A program made the position numbers and the translations under genes. A stretch of 64,000 nt of DNA from Erythrobacter mangrovi (GTDB lineage Bacteria; Pseudomonadota; Alphaproteobacteria; Sphingomonadales; Sphingomonadaceae): positions 2,994,694 through 3,058,693 of the forward strand of contig NZ_CP053921.1 of NCBI RefSeq assembly GCF_013260645.1, in the 5' to 3' direction. Positions 49,943 through 58,082 of the stretch are shown here, one piece after another (the stretch's first letter is position 1; each line of letters starts with the position of its first letter). The notes below the pieces were generated by a model. It was not told where the DNA came from and ran no database searches. It was given only the letters and a program-made list of their open reading frames with translations.

Positions 49943-51450
49943 GCACCGACATTCATTCGATCCCATTGGTTCGGGCAGGCATCGATACCTATCGCCAGCC
50001 TGTCGTCTACATGAGGGAGGACTGCCACCTGTGCCGGGCGGAAGGGTTCAACTCGCTGACGCGGATCGAGATCACGGTTCGGGATCGAACCATCATCGCC
50101 CTACTGAACGTTGTGACCAGCGCTGACTGGTTGCCGTCCGACACCGCCGCGCTCAGCGAGGCGGCATGGGAGCGGTTGGGTACGCGCCCAGGGGATACGG
50201 GGTCTTTCCGCCATCCCGAGCCTGCGCACAGCGCCTCAATCATTCGCGGCAAGGTCTATGGCGAAAAACTCGACAAGGTCGAGTTCAGGAAAATTGTAGA
50301 CGACGTCATCTCCTACCGCCTTTCTGATCTGGATATTGCCGCTTTCATTACCGCATGCGCCGGCCAGCGCCTGGACGTGAAGGAGACGCTGGCCCTGACG
50401 CAGGCGATGCAGGAATCCGGCCAGACCCTCGACTGGGGTGACCGGCTGGTGCTCGACAAACACTGTGTCGGCGGCGTTCCGGGTAATCGCACCACTCCCA
50501 TCATCGTGGCGATCGCCGCTGCCGCCGGTTTCTGGATTCCCAAGACATCGAGCAGGGCGATTACGTCCCCGGCCGGCACCGCCGATACCATGGAAGTGAT
50601 GACCCCGGTCGCGCTCGGAATCACCGAGTTGCGCCGCGTGGTCGAGCAGGAGGGTGGGTGTCTGGTATGGGGAGGGGGGCTGGACCTTAGCCCCGCCGAT
50701 GACCTGCTTATCAGGATTGAGCGACCGCTTGATTTCGACAGTGACGGTCAACTCGTCGCGAGCGTGCTTTCGAAAAAGGCGGCCGCAGGTTCGAACCATG
50801 TCCTGATCGATATGCCTGTGGGATCGACGGCCAAGGTCCGTTCGCCCAAGGCCGCTCGTTCCCTCTCCAATCGCATGAGTGCCGTGGCGCGGGGGCTGGG
50901 AATGAATCTCAGCATCCACCAGAGCGATGGGGCTGCCCCTGTGGGGTGGGGCATCGGGCCTGCACTTGAGGCAACCGACGTCCTGTCGGTCCTTAGGCTG
51001 GAGGCCGGCGCTCCGGTCGACCTCCGGGAACATTCGCTGGACCTTGCTGGCATGCTTATCGACCTTGCTCGACCGGGGCGCGAAGGAGGCCGGAGACTGG
51101 CTGAAGAACTGCTCGACGATGGACGGGCGTGGGCGAAATTCCTGGCCATCTGCGAGGCGCAGGGCGGGTTTCATGAACCAGGCATCGCCCGTTTTCGTGC
51201 AGAGGAGCAAGCAACACGTACAGGTTGGGTCACGGCGATCGATAACCGCCGGATCAGCCGGATCGCCAAGCTGGCGGGCGCCCCGGGCCGGAAAACGGCC
51301 GGGGTGCGTGTCCATAAACGGCTGGGCGAGATGGTGGAGAAGGGTGAGCCGCTCTTTGAAATCCACGCCGAAACCATCGGGGAGTTGGAATGGGCCAGTG
51401 AATTTGCCCGATCGCAGGCCCCGACCTACGAGATAGGTGAGGCGCCATGA
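49939..51450 (+). CDS. Thymidine/AMP phosphorylase family protein (archaeal-type length)
   Basis: The 503-aa protein carries the nucleoside phosphorylase II core (TLALTQAMQESGQTLDW, DKHCVGGVPGNRTTPIIVAIAAAAGFWIPKTSSRAITSPAGTADTMEVM). It also has the N-terminal extension of ~80 residues found in the archaeal AMP phosphorylase group. Bacterial DeoA is ~440 aa, so this fits the 503-aa AMP phosphorylase/putative thymidine phosphorylase class, which converts NMP plus phosphate to base and ribose-1,5-bisphosphate. It is coupled by ATGA overlaps to the RNase upstream and the PRPP synthase downstream, forming an RNA-to-PRPP type salvage unit (inference). Confidence 0.82.
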   Translation: MSTDIHSIPLVRAGIDTYRQPVVYMREDCHLCRAEGFNSLTRIEITVRDRTIIALLNVVTSADWLPSDTAALSEAAWERLGTRPGDTGSFRHPEPAHSASIIRGKVYGEKLDKVEFRKIVDDVISYRLSDLDIAAFITACAGQRLDVKETLALTQAMQESGQTLDWGDRLVLDKHCVGGVPGNRTTPIIVAIAAAAGFWIPKTSSRAITSPAGTADTMEVMTPVALGITELRRVVEQEGGCLVWGGGLDLSPADDLLIRIERPLDFDSDGQLVASVLSKKAAAGSNHVLIDMPVGSTAKVRSPKAARSLSNRMSAVARGLGMNLSIHQSDGAAPVGWGIGPALEATDVLSVLRLEAGAPVDLREHSLDLAGMLIDLARPGREGGRRLAEELLDDGRAWAKFLAICEAQGGFHEPGIARFRAEEQATRTGWVTAIDNRRISRIAKLAGAPGRKTAGVRVHKRLGEMVEKGEPLFEIHAETIGELEWASEFARSQAPTYEIGEAP

Positions 51451-52349
51451 CGCTGATACTTGCCTTCCCCGGGATGGAAGGACTGGCAGGCGGTATCGCC
51501 AACGAAGCAGGCTGCGACTGGCACCCGATTGATCTTCATCGCTTCCCTGACGGAGAGAGCCTCGTCACGCTTCCGGACCAACTCGCTGGCCAGGACGTAG
51601 CAATCCTGGCGACCTTGCGTGATCCTGACCGGCTTGCGCTGCAGCTGTTGTTTGCCGCCTCGACAGCGCGGGACTTGGGTGCGCGGAGCGTCGGTCTCGC
51701 TGCCCCCTACATGGGCTATATGCGCCAGGACAGCCGGTTCGAGGCCGGACAGGCCGTGAGCGCCCCGATCTTCGCGCGCTTTCTCGAACAAAGCTTCGAC
51801 TGGGTGGTCACCGCCGACCCTCACCTCCATCGACATGCTTCGCTCGACCAACTCTTCGCCATCCCCGCTCTGCGGATCGAAGCCGCTCCGCTGATTGCCG
51901 AATGGATCGGCCAGAACGTCCCCGATGCCGTGTTGATCGGTCCGGACAGCGAGAGCCGACAATGGGTCGAGCGAATTGCTTCGCTCAGTTCACGACCGTT
52001 CGAGATCTGGGAAAAGCGTCGGACCGGTGATCGGCAGGTGGCGGTCTCCCGTCCAGATGGGCATGATCGCCCATTCGGTACGCCCGTAGTCGTCGATGAC
52101 ATCGTTTCGACCGGTCACACGATGATGGACGTCATCAGGCAATTGCTTGCTGCCGGCTGGAAATCGCCAGTCTGCGTGATCACCCACGCTGTCTTTGCGG
52201 ATCAAGCGCAGGAGGATCTGTTGGCAAGTGGTGCGGCACGGATCGTCTCGACCGATTCCATACCGCACGAGACAAACGCGATTTCGCTCTGTGCTCCGCT
52301 GGCCAGGGGTATTGTACAGCTGGCCGATGGCGCCCGGAGCAGGCGCTAG
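51447..52349 (+). CDS. prs: Ribose-phosphate pyrophosphokinase family protein
   Basis: The 300-aa protein has the Prs fold: FPDGESLVTLPDQLAGQDVAILATL, APYMGYMRQD (flexible catalytic region), TADPHLHRHASL (PP loop region), DSESRQWVERIA, and the PRPP-binding loop VVVDDIVSTGHTM. It makes PRPP from ribose-5-phosphate and ATP or acts on a related sugar phosphate. It is slightly shorter than housekeeping Prs (~315 aa), and several regulatory residues differ. A special role with the upstream phosphorylase is therefore likely and it may not be the main Prs of the cell. Confidence 0.85.
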   Translation: MTLILAFPGMEGLAGGIANEAGCDWHPIDLHRFPDGESLVTLPDQLAGQDVAILATLRDPDRLALQLLFAASTARDLGARSVGLAAPYMGYMRQDSRFEAGQAVSAPIFARFLEQSFDWVVTADPHLHRHASLDQLFAIPALRIEAAPLIAEWIGQNVPDAVLIGPDSESRQWVERIASLSSRPFEIWEKRRTGDRQVAVSRPDGHDRPFGTPVVVDDIVSTGHTMMDVIRQLLAAGWKSPVCVITHAVFADQAQEDLLASGAARIVSTDSIPHETNAISLCAPLARGIVQLADGARSRR

Positions 52350-52370
52350 GCAGCGGAAAACTTCAGGGCT

Positions 52371-54356
52371 CTATCGCGGTCCGCAGTGGCCTTGGTGCGC
52401 TAGGGCGATAGCGCTCCAAAGCTGGGCGGCGTTGGATTCGGTTTCGTCGTCGCTCGCTTGCCCGTAAGGCTGCGCGACGTACTTTCCGTCCTCCAGGCGC
52501 CAGGACCAGAGCTCGGCGCCCTGCAAGGGCACGGTCCGTTCTATCGCTTGCGTGATCTTGCCATAGGCCGCTTCAAGCAGGGCTCTTGTCTCGTCGGAGA
52601 GATCGTCACGCTCCAGCTGGCACTGCACACCCGCTCGAAACAAGCCTTGCTGCCACGACCAGACGACCGTTCCATGATAGCGGGTCTTGTCGAACATCTC
52701 GGTTCGGTCGGCCCCGGCGAATGCCGGATTTGACGCGAACAGTCCGGCATCGCTCATCAACCCCAAGGGGAATGGCATGATCGCCTGGTTAAGTGCGGTC
52801 TTGATCGTCGCATCATCGGGCCTCAGGAAGAAGAGCAGGAAGCCCACGTCGGAATGGATGACGCGCAAGGGTTGCCCCTTCTCGTCGAGCGCCAGCGCCA
52901 TGAAGCGAACCGTTGCTTGCCCATCGATTCCGGGTGCGTGAACGCCCAGATCCTGTGCATACATGGCCAAACGTGCCTGCGCATCCTCCGGGGGAAGCGA
53001 CACTGTGAAGAGAGTTGGGGCTTCCTCCTTCCATACTCGCGCCAACGTATCGAGGTCGCGCAGTTCGCCTTGCTCAGCTCCGAACTGCTCCAGCAATCCG
53101 CTTTCCACCAGCTGGTTCGCGGCTGCGAGGGCCGCGGGAACCAGCGCGGCGTTGATGCTGAAGCTAAAGCGACCGTCGCGCCCAAGGCCGGTCACGCTAT
53201 CGCGCCAGTCGCCGACTTCCAGCCCTTCCTTGATCGGGATCAGGGACTCAAACGAAGGCTTGGCTGCAAAGGGCCGGGCTCTCCTGGCGACATAGGCGAA
53301 GTTGCGAAGAACGTGCTCGCCATATGAAACGCCATTGGCGTCCCTGCGCGCCAGAAAATCGGTCGCGCGGTCGCGACCTTCCGGCGTGTCGAGCAAATAG
53401 GCCGCCAGAACCGGGGCCAGCATGAAATCGTCGTCGACCATGTTATAGTCGAGGTCGGGCTGGTGCACATCATGCCCCGGTTTGCCGATCAGTGCGAACT
53501 CGCCAATGCCCTCCTCATGAGCCACTTCGCCCACCGGGTTGAGGCGTTCAAGGATGGAGCTCAATCCAGCTTCGATCGGAGCGGGCTTCAACTCATTCAT
53601 CATGAGCGCCAACGTCATCAACGTATCGCGTCCGAAATAGGTGTTGAACCGCCAAGACCCCGCGAGCAGCTTTTCGCGATAGGCCAGGAAAGCGAAGGAA
53701 TCCTGCAACTGGCTGCTTTGGGCAGGGCGCTTGAAGATCTCGTCCACAGTCAGCGGTGCCAGCGGTTCATCGCCGGTCAGGGCCGTGATCCTGAGGCGCA
53801 GTGGGCCAGCTTGCGATGTCAGTACGATCGCACCCTCGTGCCATGCGGTTGTGCCATTCAGGATCTCGACTTCCATGAAGTAGCCGGTGCCACCATCAAG
53901 TCGCGTGCGCTGCCAGATCACCTTGTTTCCGGAAACTTTGGGGGTGGCCTCAACCTCGGCGGGGATCGGGTTTCGATAGCCATAATCCCGCAATACGCGA
54001 ACGCTTCCAACGAGCGCGCGCTGGACGGTCAGAGTGTCTGCGTCGGCCGTGATATCCGTCACGACCCCGCGCCTAAGCCGGCCATTTTGAAGTTGCTGCT
54101 GACGCGCCTCCAGTGGGGCTGCAACTTGCCAAGTCGCCGCTTCCCTGAACCAGAGACCGACCCCGCTATTGCCGGCCGGGAACGCTATGACGACCCGAGC
54201 TTCAGGGCCGGAGCGCAGCACCGCATGGGCGGAGATCGGCCCATCGCGGAAGAACTCATTCTGGATGCGCTCTTCGGTGATGGAAAAGCGCAAGTCGGGT
54301 TCGGCTGCCGCTGGCGAAGCAAGGGCCAGCAAACTGAACGTCACGAACCGCTTCAT
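52371..54356 (-). CDS. Periplasmic six-hairpin glycosidase-like protein
   Basis: The 661-aa protein has a signal peptide (MKRFVTFSLLALASPAAA) and an N-terminal beta domain. A C-terminal (alpha/alpha)6 region has SWRFNTYFGRDTLMTLALMM and GEVAHEEGIGEFALIG, the pattern of glycogen-debranching/GH15-like hydrolases, followed by VDDDFMLAPVLAAYLLD. It probably cleaves an alpha-glucoside in the periplasm; the exact bond is unknown. It is the last gene of the alpha-glucoside operon and overlaps the MFS gene by four bases (ATGA). Confidence 0.75.
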   Translation of the reverse strand: MKRFVTFSLLALASPAAAEPDLRFSITEERIQNEFFRDGPISAHAVLRSGPEARVVIAFPAGNSGVGLWFREAATWQVAAPLEARQQQLQNGRLRRGVVTDITADADTLTVQRALVGSVRVLRDYGYRNPIPAEVEATPKVSGNKVIWQRTRLDGGTGYFMEVEILNGTTAWHEGAIVLTSQAGPLRLRITALTGDEPLAPLTVDEIFKRPAQSSQLQDSFAFLAYREKLLAGSWRFNTYFGRDTLMTLALMMNELKPAPIEAGLSSILERLNPVGEVAHEEGIGEFALIGKPGHDVHQPDLDYNMVDDDFMLAPVLAAYLLDTPEGRDRATDFLARRDANGVSYGEHVLRNFAYVARRARPFAAKPSFESLIPIKEGLEVGDWRDSVTGLGRDGRFSFSINAALVPAALAAANQLVESGLLEQFGAEQGELRDLDTLARVWKEEAPTLFTVSLPPEDAQARLAMYAQDLGVHAPGIDGQATVRFMALALDEKGQPLRVIHSDVGFLLFFLRPDDATIKTALNQAIMPFPLGLMSDAGLFASNPAFAGADRTEMFDKTRYHGTVVWSWQQGLFRAGVQCQLERDDLSDETRALLEAAYGKITQAIERTVPLQGAELWSWRLEDGKYVAQPYGQASDDETESNAAQLWSAIALAHQGHCGPR

Positions 54357-55576
54357 GTTGTGCTCAACCTCTTGAACATGGTGATGGCCGCAAGCAGGAG
54401 AGCCATCGGAATCAGTGAGAAGTAGAAGGCAGTCTGTCCTCCCAGCGCGGCGAACGTCTGCCCGGTGATGTAGGATCCGGTGGTCCCGCCCAGTGCGGAG
54501 AAGACCACGATCAACCCGGTCATTGTCGCATGAGCGGAGTTCGGCAGCGCCGACAGCACGCGCGAGTTGATGATCGGGTAGATGGGAGCGAGGAACAAGC
54601 CGACCATCGGTAAGATGAAGGCTGCAAGCGGCGCGCTCGCCCAGCTCATCTGGGGGTTGGGGGCAAGACCACGCGTCAGTGGCAGGGTCAGGATGACGAG
54701 CAGGGCCATGGCAGCGATACAGACTGCTATCAGACGGAACCAGGCCACTCGACGGAGCACAAAGCCGGCGCCCAGCCTGCCGGCGGCTGTTGCGCCAGCG
54801 AACAAGCTTGCCGCCATGACGCTCATGGCCTGCGGCATATGCAGGACTTCATTGTTGAAGGTGGGCAGCCATGTCCCGATGGCCTGTTCAACCAGCACGT
54901 AGAGAAAGGCAGACAAGAGGAATACCATGACCAGCGGGCGCACGATCAGCGTGAACATCGCGGTGAAATCGCTGCTGGGCGCTGCGTCGGGTCGCGCTGC
55001 GCTCTCATCCAGACTGGTCGTCATCACGACAAGCGCCACCACGGCGGATAGGGCTGCGAGCAGCCAGTATACCTTGAGCCAGCCGAGGCTTGCCGGATTG
55101 CTGCTGTCGATAACTGCGCTGAACAGCCAATAGCCGGACAAGACGCCGACCATGAACAGCCCTTCGATCGTACTGATCAGGCTGGCATGATCAGCCTTGT
55201 CTCGCGCGACGAGCCCCACCATCGAATAGGCAGAAACCTTGATCAAGGCGAAGCCCGCGCCGGTCACTGCGAACAGCAGTTTCGTCATGGCGAAGGAAGG
55301 GAGCAGTGGCATGGCGATGCAGGCCAGGCAAACGGATCCGCAAGCAAGGGCCATGCTGTTGCGCAGGCCGAAGCGCGGCAGGAAGGAGGCCACCAGGAAG
55401 GAGGTGATGGCGATGGGCAGGTCCTTGAATGCCTCAAGGATCGCCGCGCTCGACTTCGTCTGACCGAGCGATGCAATGGATTGGAGGATCACGGTGCCAA
55501 CGCTGTTCAGCAGAATGGCGAACAGCATGTAGGCAAGGATTATGGCGCCGATCACACGAAGGCGGCTGGCTGGCAT
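54353..55576 (-). CDS. MFS transporter, probable sugar uptake
   Basis: The 407-aa protein has 12 predicted membrane helices (e.g. VIGAIILAYMLFAILLNSVG, LLFAVTGAGFALIKVSAYSMVGL, LVMVFLLSAFLYVLVEQAIGTWLP). The overall pattern is that of fucose/glucose-type MFS carriers. Within an alpha-glucoside operon it most likely imports the sugar into the cytoplasm for the GH65 enzyme. ATG 55576 was chosen because AGAGGA lies 7 bases upstream; the more upstream GTG is inside that site. It overlaps the glycosidase gene. Confidence 0.85.
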   Translation of the reverse strand: MPASRLRVIGAIILAYMLFAILLNSVGTVILQSIASLGQTKSSAAILEAFKDLPIAITSFLVASFLPRFGLRNSMALACGSVCLACIAMPLLPSFAMTKLLFAVTGAGFALIKVSAYSMVGLVARDKADHASLISTIEGLFMVGVLSGYWLFSAVIDSSNPASLGWLKVYWLLAALSAVVALVVMTTSLDESAARPDAAPSSDFTAMFTLIVRPLVMVFLLSAFLYVLVEQAIGTWLPTFNNEVLHMPQAMSVMAASLFAGATAAGRLGAGFVLRRVAWFRLIAVCIAAMALLVILTLPLTRGLAPNPQMSWASAPLAAFILPMVGLFLAPIYPIINSRVLSALPNSAHATMTGLIVVFSALGGTTGSYITGQTFAALGGQTAFYFSLIPMALLLAAITMFKRLSTT

Positions 55577-55607
55577 CTGCGATCCTCTCACGTAACTTAT
55601 ACAATAG

Positions 55608-55641
55608 CCCCGCCGGGTAGCATTGAAGCCGCCCGGCGGGG
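55608..55641 (-). terminator. Hairpin after the TonB receptor gene
   Basis: CCCCGCCGGG (55608-55617) pairs perfectly with CCCGGCGGGG (55632-55641), loop 14 bases. There is no strong T run on either side, so it may stabilise the receptor mRNA instead of ending it. Confidence 0.55.
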
Positions 55642-55687
55642 ATAGATCCAGGGACTTATGTCCCTTGGTTCTTGATTAGCATGCAGC

Positions 55688-58063
55688 TCAGAACTTGAAC
55701 TGCGCGCTGAAGGTGAACGACCGACCCAGGATCGGCCGCGCCAGGATGGGCCCAACACCCTGCGATCCGATCGCACGCGGGTTGCCTTCGGTAAGGCCGT
55801 GCGAGTCGAGCAGGTTGTCGGCCGTGGCGGTCAGCGTCAGCTGCTGGTTCACGTCGAATGCGATACCGGCATCGACCTTGGTATAGGAAGGAAGCACCTG
55901 AGTATTCAGGTTGTCCGAGAACCGATCGTCGACCCATTGCACCGAGCCGAACAGGGTCGCGTCCACACTGCCGAAGCTGGCGGTGTATGCGGCTCGTCCG
56001 CGTGCTTGCCACTCGGGCTGGCGCTGCAGCCTGTTGCCCGAAATGTCGACCGTTCCATCGAGCGCGAAGAAGTCGGTGTACTTCGCGTCGAGGTAGGTGA
56101 CGTTGCCGCCGAGGCTCAGGCCGTCGATCGGGCGCAGTTCGCCTTCGATCTCGACGCCGAAGGCATCTGCCGAACCCACGTTGGGGATTGGGGCACCGTT
56201 GACGATCTGCGTGTTCTGGATACCGCTGAATTCATTGTAGAACACGGTAGCGAACACGCTGAAGGTATCCTTGGTGACCTTCAGCCCGCCTTCGTAGGTG
56301 TCGATTTCCTGCACCAGGCGCAGGCCGTCACGCAGCTGGTCAAACTGCGGGAAGCTGTTGCCGCGGCTGTACCGCAGGAAGGCACCGACATCGTCTGTGA
56401 AGGCGTAGTTGGCGCCGATCGTCCACGCAGCCTTTTCCTTGGTATAGCTGATGGTCGAGAAGGTACCGTTCAGGACCGCATCGCCATTGTTGTACAGCGT
56501 GTCGGGATCGCCGTCGGTATCGACCCCGAAGTCATTGTTCTCGAGGATTCCGTTCACTTCGTGGCGATGCCAGCGGATACCGGCGTCGACGCGAAGCTTG
56601 TCGGTAACCTGCCACTCGTCCGAGATGTAGGCCGCCACGTCTTCACCGTCGTAGTCTGCATTGACGTTGAAGAAGGATCCGCGGGTGAAGCCGTTGCGGG
56701 TGACCGCGCGGCCATCGTCAAGCGTGAGACTGAGAATGCGCGGGTTGCTGACGGCTTCCAGGAGCAGGAAGTTGCCGAGATTCCAGCGATCGCGCGACGA
56801 GAACGAAGCGTAATAGACGCCGGCCGTCAGGGTGTTCGACCCGAAGTCGAAGGTCAGGCCGTTCTCGGTGACGAAGGATTCGAGGTCCTTGTCGACGCGC
56901 CAAGCGCCAACCTCGATCACCGCATTGGCCGGATCGAAGGCTTCGCCGCCGTTCAGATAGGTAACGCTGCCCACACCGGCTCCGAAACCTGCGGCAATAT
57001 CGGCCACCGTTGTGGGTGCGCCCGCCGGGACAAGGCCACGCGTGTCGGCCGAACCGTTGAGGTAGCTGGTCTTGCTGAACAGCGAGATCGTGTCCGACAG
57101 CTCATAGTCGAGGTTGGCGCCAAAGTTCACCAGGTTGGCACCGCGGCCCTGCGACTGATCGATCGCCACGCCATCGTTGGGGATGGTGAGGCGGGTTTCC
57201 GGGCTGTTGAAGGTACCTTCGCCGCGATCGAATCCGGGGAATCCTTCAAGGCTGCCATCCTGGTTCTGGATGACGGGGATCGGCAGCAGCCATGCGCCGC
57301 GGTCGTTGAGGTAACGGCCCCAAACGGTGATGTTGCCCTTGCCAAAGTCATGCGTGATATTAGCGCTGATCTGGCCACCTTCCTCGGCGGTGAAGCCAGC
57401 GTCGCGAACGCCGTCACCCGAATGATAGAAGCCGCCGACCATGAAGCCGGTGTCCGGGCCAAGCGGCCCGCTGATCACTGCGTCGAAGCGCTTGTCGCCA
57501 TAGTCGGTGATGCTGGTCTTGACCAAGCCTTCGAACTCGCTTCCGCCCTTACGGGTGATGAGGTTGGCGGTGAGGCCGACCTGCCCATTCGAGAAGACCT
57601 GCGCCGGGCCACCGCGCACCGCTTCAACCCGCTCGATCGTCTCGTCGAGACGGAACAGCTGCGAGTTCTCGAGGAACGAAAGTGTCGGGGGAGGGAAGGA
57701 AGGCGAGCCTTCATACTGGAAGGTCACGAATTCGGCGTCGCCGCCGCCCGGGAAGCCGCGCACGAAGATGTTGGCGCCGTTCTGGCCGCCCGAGCTTTCT
57801 GCCCAGACGCCCGGCACGACCGACAACAGGTCGGCAGTGCTGCTCGGTGCGATCTGGTCGATAGCGCTGCTATCGATCGTGCTGATCGCGAAGGCGGCGT
57901 CCTGCTTGCTCTGTTCGGAGCCGCCCGGACGCGCGGTGACGATGATGACGTTTGTTGACTCACCGTCGTCGCCGGACTCGCTTGCGTCCTGAGCGTAGGC
58001 GGTAGCGGGGGCTAATGCTGCCAACGTGGCAACAGAAGCGAACCATTTGTTTCTAAGCTTCAT
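55688..58063 (-). CDS. TonB-dependent outer membrane receptor
   Basis: The 791-aa receptor has a signal peptide (MKLRNKWFASVATLAALAPATAYA) and a TonB-box-like NVIIVTARP. The plug domain has PSSTADLLSVVPGVWAESSGGQNGANIFVRGFPGGGD and ETIERVEAVRGGPAQVFSNGQVG, and a 22-stranded barrel ends in the aromatic TFSAQFKF. In sphingomonads this class takes up sugars across the outer membrane. It lies 19 bases downstream of the GH65 gene in the same operon, which points to an alpha-glucoside ligand. The ribosome site GGAGAG fits ATG 58063. Confidence 0.92.
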   Translation of the reverse strand: MKLRNKWFASVATLAALAPATAYAQDASESGDDGESTNVIIVTARPGGSEQSKQDAAFAISTIDSSAIDQIAPSSTADLLSVVPGVWAESSGGQNGANIFVRGFPGGGDAEFVTFQYEGSPSFPPPTLSFLENSQLFRLDETIERVEAVRGGPAQVFSNGQVGLTANLITRKGGSEFEGLVKTSITDYGDKRFDAVISGPLGPDTGFMVGGFYHSGDGVRDAGFTAEEGGQISANITHDFGKGNITVWGRYLNDRGAWLLPIPVIQNQDGSLEGFPGFDRGEGTFNSPETRLTIPNDGVAIDQSQGRGANLVNFGANLDYELSDTISLFSKTSYLNGSADTRGLVPAGAPTTVADIAAGFGAGVGSVTYLNGGEAFDPANAVIEVGAWRVDKDLESFVTENGLTFDFGSNTLTAGVYYASFSSRDRWNLGNFLLLEAVSNPRILSLTLDDGRAVTRNGFTRGSFFNVNADYDGEDVAAYISDEWQVTDKLRVDAGIRWHRHEVNGILENNDFGVDTDGDPDTLYNNGDAVLNGTFSTISYTKEKAAWTIGANYAFTDDVGAFLRYSRGNSFPQFDQLRDGLRLVQEIDTYEGGLKVTKDTFSVFATVFYNEFSGIQNTQIVNGAPIPNVGSADAFGVEIEGELRPIDGLSLGGNVTYLDAKYTDFFALDGTVDISGNRLQRQPEWQARGRAAYTASFGSVDATLFGSVQWVDDRFSDNLNTQVLPSYTKVDAGIAFDVNQQLTLTATADNLLDSHGLTEGNPRAIGSQGVGPILARPILGRSFTFSAQFKF

Positions 58064-58082
58064 AGTTACTCTCCACTCAAAT

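Noticed and set aside
55799..57958. 719-codon + strand frame opposite the TonB receptor
   Set aside because: It lies wholly antisense to a well-supported receptor gene and shows only reversed codon bias; no domain is visible.
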